Positions 60,533-64,000 of a stretch of DNA of 64,000 nt are shown in pieces; positions within the stretch are counted from its first letter, which is position 1; every line of letters begins with the position of its first letter. Origin of the DNA: Gordonibacter sp. 28C (GTDB lineage: Bacteria; Actinomycetota; Coriobacteriia; Coriobacteriales; Eggerthellaceae). A program made the translations under genes and the position numbers. The stretch spans positions 1 through 64,000 of the forward strand of contig NZ_PPTR01000012.1 of the NCBI RefSeq assembly GCF_003339845.1, given 5' to 3'. The notes beneath the pieces were generated by a model, which saw nothing but the letters and a program-made list of their open reading frames with translations, was not told the DNA's origin and searched no databases.

Positions 60533-60672
60533 GGGAAAACCTCCTTATGAAATGAAAGCCGCCTATCCTAGCCGCTTTCCCTATTCGGAATTGTAGGAGC
60601 CGATTCCGTGCAGGACATGACCCTGCCTGCACGATTTATCCCACCCTCTCGCCCGGTCAGCAAAGGGGTGGT

Positions 60673-60972
60673 TCAAGGGGTGGTACGACGTTGGCCGGGG
60701 GCGATAACGGGTGCCGTACGAGGGGAAAGCGCTCCTTGCGCGAGTTCTTCCACCATATGGACGGCGTTTGCGGGACAGGTGCGCAAGCACACTCCGCACC
60801 CGCCGCAAACCAAGGCATCGTCCACATAGGCTCGGCGCGCGTCCGCGTCATAGCCGATCACGTTGCCCAAGGGGCAGCCGCGCATGCAAAGTTTGCAGCC
60901 CACGCACAGATGCGCGTCTATCGTGACGCGTTTTCGCGAAGTGAAATGGGTTCTGAGAGGTCCGTAAGCCAT
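60673..60972 (-). CDS. Two-cluster ferredoxin
   Basis: A 99-residue 4Fe-4S protein: CVGCKLCMRGCP and CGGCGVCLRTCP motifs (two [4Fe-4S] sites). It lies downstream of the PQ-loop-like membrane protein and the molybdopterin oxidoreductase on the same strand and probably carries electrons for the enzyme. ATG 60972 is a compromise; GTG 61002 would add ten residues but neither has a strong ribosome site. Confidence 0.85.
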   Translation of the reverse strand: MAYGPLRTHFTSRKRVTIDAHLCVGCKLCMRGCPLGNVIGYDADARRAYVDDALVCGGCGVCLRTCPANAVHMVEELAQGALSPRTAPVIAPGQRRTTP

Positions 60973-61017
60973 GCATCCGTCCAGTCCGAAGGCAAGCCGC
61001 ACGCCGCAAGGCGGTGC

Positions 61018-61329
61018 TCAGCCGTCTCCCAGCGCGCACGCCTCCTGCGCCTCGCGCTCTTTGTCACGCTTCGAGTTGATGAAGTACAGCACGATATCGG
61101 TCCCCACGAAGCAGAGGTTGATCACGTAGAACACCACCACGTAGCTCAAGGACGTAGCCATGAATTTCGAGGTGATCCCGCACAGGTAGGCGCAAAACGA
61201 TATGCTCAGGAACAGCAGGCTCTTGCCTTTTGCCGTTCTCGAGCGGATCGATTTCACGATGGAAGAAGGCCAGGCGATCCCGAAGCCCACCAGAAACAGC
61301 ATTTCGAAGAACTGCGACCAGAACGTCAT
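61018..61329 (-). CDS. Small three-helix membrane protein (PQ-loop-like)
   Basis: A 103-residue protein with three membrane segments (FFEMLFLVGFGIAWPSSIV, SLLFLSISFCAYLCGITSKF, SYVVVFYVINLCFVGTDIVLYFI) and the WPSSIVKSIRSRTAKGKSLLF loop like the PQ-loop/SWEET fold. Such genes recur next to molybdopterin oxidoreductases in Eggerthella-type genomes. GGAGGAG is 6 nt before ATG 61329. Role unknown. Confidence 0.75.
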   Translation of the reverse strand: MTFWSQFFEMLFLVGFGIAWPSSIVKSIRSRTAKGKSLLFLSISFCAYLCGITSKFMATSLSYVVVFYVINLCFVGTDIVLYFINSKRDKEREAQEACALGDG

Positions 61330-61399
61330 GAAACGCTCCTCCCCTGCCGCGCATCCGCGCTCGACCTGCACCGTGCACACTCCTCCGCGGCTCCGTCAA

Positions 61400-61427
61400 G
61401 GGGGCGCCAGCACCAGCTGCCGCCCCC
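61400..61427 (-). terminator. Hairpin after the molybdopterin oxidoreductase gene
   Basis: A 12-bp stem with one mismatch (GGGGGCGCCAGC against GCTGCCGCCCCC) and loop ACCA lies 58 nt after the stop. Only TT follows on the minus strand, so termination may be partial, allowing read-through to the two small genes. Confidence 0.45.
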
Positions 61428-61485
61428 TCCGTTGTTCATGCCGTGCGTTGCGGGGAGGAGTCACCCGCCCCGTGCCGGCTGCCCG

Positions 61486-64000
61486 CTACTTTCCGAGCGT
61501 GTCGTAAGTGCATGTGGGATGCTGGCCCGGATCGGCGTTCTCCCAGTCGATCCGCTTGATCTCACGGCAGCCCAGCTTGTCGTACTGATCGTTGAAGTAG
61601 GTGTCGCCCTCGATGAACTGGTCGCCCGTCACCGTCACGTCCGTGCGGTCGGCAGGATCGATGCACGGGTAGATGCGGCAGAGCAGGCCGCGGTTCGTCC
61701 ACGTTCCCGTGGCCTCGTCGGAACCCCTGACCGTGCCATCCACCAGGCAGCCGACGTTGGAGATGAACGCGCCCTGGTTCCACGGCTCCTCTGCCGGAAG
61801 CTCCGGGTACCACCACGAGGGCATGGCCTGCACGGTGCCCTTGATGATGGCCTGGTCGACGTGGGCAACCTGCTTGATGCGGCCGCGCTCGTTCTCGATC
61901 CACACCCAGTCGCCGTCACGCACGCCGCAGGCACGGGCGTCCTCGCGGTGCATGTAAACGCTGGGATACGGGAAGATGGAGCGGGTGCCCTGGCCGGGAA
62001 CGCGGTTCTCGGAGTGGTACAGAACCGAGACGCGGCCGCCGGTGGTCAGGCGCAGCGGGTACTTCTTGGCAAGCTCGGGATTCGAGAGCGGCGTCTCGGG
62101 CAGCTCGCGGTAGTACGGAAGCGCGCTGTAGTCCAGATCCTCCATGAGCGTGGGGTATATCTCGGCCTTGCGGGTGGGCGTCGCGAAGCCCTTGGTCTGT
62201 CCGTTCGGCAGCGTCTCGGCGTACTTGAAGGACCGGGTGGGCCCGGGGAACCAAGTGCCCTGCTCGCACAGCGTGGTGTAGTCGACGTCGACGCCGCGCG
62301 AGATGCGGTGCTTGATGACGTCCTCGTAGGTCTCCCACGGCCAAGCCTCGGCCTGGCCCATGCGGATGCCCAGACCGCGGAAGAAGTCGTAGTCCATAAC
62401 GCGGTCGCCCACCGGCTTGGAGCCGCGGTCGCCGCAGACCACGAAGTCGTTGGAATCCTCGGCGGTGGTGAAGCACGGGCGCTCGAGGGAGTCGCAGCCG
62501 GGGATGATGTAGTCGGCCATAGCCGCGGCAGGGGTCTTCCAGTACTCGACCGAGACGATAAGCTCCAGGTTGTTCTTCATGATCTTGTACAGGCGCTGCG
62601 GGTCGGGGGCCCAGGCGAACGGGTTGGAGGACCACATGATCATGGCCTTGATGGGATAGGGATCGCCGAACTCCATGGCGTCGTACACCAGCACCGGCGA
62701 GCACAGCAGCTGGTGCAGCATGGGGCGCGGGACGCCGAACATCTTCATGTAGGCGTCGTAGATCGGCTCGTAGCCCTTCCAGCTCATGGCGCGGAACTGG
62801 TCGTAGCCGATGTACTTCTTGCGGATCTCCGGCGTGACGAGCTCGGACATCTCCATCTCGGCGTCGCGGTACGGGAACGGCTTGGAGCCGTCGGCCTGCA
62901 CGACGCCGGGCTCGCCCACATATTCGCCGCCCGGCTTGTCGATGTAATTGCAGATGATGCGCAGGATGGTCTTGGTGATGCACAGGCGCGAGGCGTTCGG
63001 GCCGGCCTGGTCGCCGCCGCCGAGGCCCCAGGTGATGAACGCGTTGCCGTTGGTGGCGTACACGCGGGCGGAATCGGCGATCTTGTTCTCGGGGATGCCG
63101 GTGACGGGAGCCGCCCACTGCGGGCTGTAAGGCTCGGCCATCTCCTTGATGGCATCCCAGGCGGTGTAGCACTCGACCGAGGAGCCGTCGAGCAGCGAGA
63201 TGGCATGGGTGCCGCTCAGAGCCGGGTCGACGTCGCCGTCGGCGAACCACTCGTTCTTGTCGGAGTTCCACAGCAAGATGTCGTCGGCAAGGTCGTCCCA
63301 CACCACGAAGTCGGAGTGCGCGGCTCCCTCTTTAACCTGGTCGGCGCGGATGGTGTGCTTGGTCTTCTTGTCCAGCAGGAACGGGCCGTTAGACCACCAC
63401 TTGATGAACTCCTCGTCATACCACTCGTTCTCGATGACCTCGTGCAGCCAAGCCAGGGCGAGCGCATGGTCGGTGCCGGGGTAGATGGGCATCCAGATGT
63501 CGGCCAGCAGGGCCTGCGTGGTGCAATACGGGTCGATGACGATCATCTTCGGCTTCTTGCCTGGACGGTCCATAGCAGCAAGATACTGGCGCCACATGGG
63601 GCTTTGCGGGCCGTATTTCTCGGAAGCCGAAAGGCCCCATACCACGAACGTGTCGGATTGGTCGATGCCCACCGGCGAGATGGCCTCGATAGGCCAGCCC
63701 ACCATGGCCATGTTCAGCGTGTAGTTCCAGCACCAGCAGATGGTGCCGGGGTCGATGACGTTGCCCGGGTTGCCGAGGTTGTTGAAGAAGCGGGTGCGCG
63801 CCCACAGGTGATCGGAGCGATACGTGCCCTCGGAAGAGACCAGCGTCTCGGGGCCGTACTTGTCGATCAGCGCCTGCAGCTTGTCGGCGATCTCGTCCAT
63901 CGCCTTCTCGTAGGGGATCTCCTCCCACTTGTCCTCGCCGCGCTCGCCGGCGCGCTTCAGAACATGGTTGATGCGCTTGGGGTGGTAATGCATCTGGATG
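61486..64000 (-). CDS. Molybdopterin oxidoreductase catalytic subunit, DMSO-reductase family (5' end outside window)
   Basis: At least 837 residues; the 5' part, with the N-terminal [4Fe-4S] motif, lies beyond 64000 (the frame is open to the edge). Conserved parts: YHPKRINHVLKRAGERGEDKWEEI, the FNNLGNPGNVIDPGTICWCWNYTLNM cofactor region, ADYIIPGCDSLERPC, and the C-terminal MopB dinucleotide-binding domain (RLTTGGRVSVLYHSENR). The TICWC-type segment recalls the acetylene-hydratase/catechol-dehydroxylase branch of gut Coriobacteria, so aromatic dehydroxylation is a possible role; the substrate cannot be fixed. A ferredoxin and a small membrane protein follow. Confidence 0.88.
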   Translation of the reverse strand, partial: IQMHYHPKRINHVLKRAGERGEDKWEEIPYEKAMDEIADKLQALIDKYGPETLVSSEGTYRSDHLWARTRFFNNLGNPGNVIDPGTICWCWNYTLNMAMVGWPIEAISPVGIDQSDTFVVWGLSASEKYGPQSPMWRQYLAAMDRPGKKPKMIVIDPYCTTQALLADIWMPIYPGTDHALALAWLHEVIENEWYDEEFIKWWSNGPFLLDKKTKHTIRADQVKEGAAHSDFVVWDDLADDILLWNSDKNEWFADGDVDPALSGTHAISLLDGSSVECYTAWDAIKEMAEPYSPQWAAPVTGIPENKIADSARVYATNGNAFITWGLGGGDQAGPNASRLCITKTILRIICNYIDKPGGEYVGEPGVVQADGSKPFPYRDAEMEMSELVTPEIRKKYIGYDQFRAMSWKGYEPIYDAYMKMFGVPRPMLHQLLCSPVLVYDAMEFGDPYPIKAMIMWSSNPFAWAPDPQRLYKIMKNNLELIVSVEYWKTPAAAMADYIIPGCDSLERPCFTTAEDSNDFVVCGDRGSKPVGDRVMDYDFFRGLGIRMGQAEAWPWETYEDVIKHRISRGVDVDYTTLCEQGTWFPGPTRSFKYAETLPNGQTKGFATPTRKAEIYPTLMEDLDYSALPYYRELPETPLSNPELAKKYPLRLTTGGRVSVLYHSENRVPGQGTRSIFPYPSVYMHREDARACGVRDGDWVWIENERGRIKQVAHVDQAIIKGTVQAMPSWWYPELPAEEPWNQGAFISNVGCLVDGTVRGSDEATGTWTNRGLLCRIYPCIDPADRTDVTVTGDQFIEGDTYFNDQYDKLGCREIKRIDWENADPGQHPTCTYDTLGK

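Noticed and set aside
60288-60596. Plus-strand Gly-Ala-Pro frame over the MCFRP gene
   Set aside because: It mirrors the GAP repeat of the minus-strand gene and lacks a ribosome site; the minus-strand gene has AAGGAGG at ideal spacing.

Overview
The window is high-GC chromosomal DNA from an anaerobic actinobacterium, most likely class Coriobacteriia, order Eggerthellales (an Eggerthella/Gordonibacter-type gut bacterium). This is inferred from the Gram-positive division and cell-wall gene set (SepF, DivIVA, YggT and no FtsA beside FtsZ), a MurE with the meso-diaminopimelate DNPR motif, molybdenum- and tungsten-type oxidoreductases with small accessory proteins, a sortase-type surface protein, and many dispersed palindromic repeats that translate to CHPER/VILSGARS-like peptides. 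No species name can be fixed from the sequence alone.

Layout. 1-11.4 kb: CCA-adding enzyme, a CDGSH iron-sulfur protein, tRNA-Gln(CUG) and tRNA-Glu(CUC), an MBL-fold hydrolase, an amidohydrolase, and thiamine genes (thiD, riboswitch-controlled thiC, thiN) with an isochorismatase-like hydrolase, a GIY-YIG protein and a GNAT; then rnpB. 11.4-17 kb: an AT-rich repeat island, a heme/siderophore-type ABC importer, an AhbD/NirJ-like radical SAM protein and a MerR regulator. 17.3-22.7 kb (minus): ftsZ-pgeF-yggS-sepF-yggT-divIVA-DUF167. 23.2-28.8 kb (plus): a membrane-linked aldehyde:ferredoxin-oxidoreductase operon ending in a SufS-type desulfurase. 28.8-30.3 kb: an AbiEi/AbiEii toxin-antitoxin pair. 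30.6-45.9 kb (minus): the dcw cluster mraZ-rsmH-ftsL-ftsI-murE-murF-mraY-murD-ftsW-murG-murC-murB-ftsQ. 46-52 kb: a repeat-rich spacer with a parS site, xerD and pyrG, a DUF1846 gene and a zeta-type toxin-antitoxin pair. 52-60 kb: a three-gene surface-protein operon, nadK, murJ, a broken HNH endonuclease and a sortase-type surface protein. 60-64 kb: a small GAP-repeat protein, a ferredoxin, a small membrane protein and the 3' part of a molybdopterin oxidoreductase that runs off the window.

How it works together. The two minus-strand blocks make most of the precursor pathway and divisome (MurB-F, MraY, MurG, FtsI/W/Q/L/Z, SepF, DivIVA), with lipid II flippase MurJ nearby. The block between ftsQ and ftsZ is occupied by the redox operon and abiE, so the usual ftsQ-ftsZ junction is interrupted.

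Strongest unusual signals: (1) a run of ten C within the 17-bp spacer of an otherwise good promoter for the surface-protein operon, a classic layout for phase variation; (2) two unrelated structured elements, each present twice, each placed directly after a stop codon, with covarying stems; (3) palindromic repeats that have entered reading frames (inside NAD kinase and at the N-terminus of an ABC ATPase); (4) a 153-bp AT-rich element with 27-bp terminal inverted repeats; (5) a near-perfect parS in the mraZ upstream region; (6) an HNH nuclease gene cut by a TGA where a Trp is expected.
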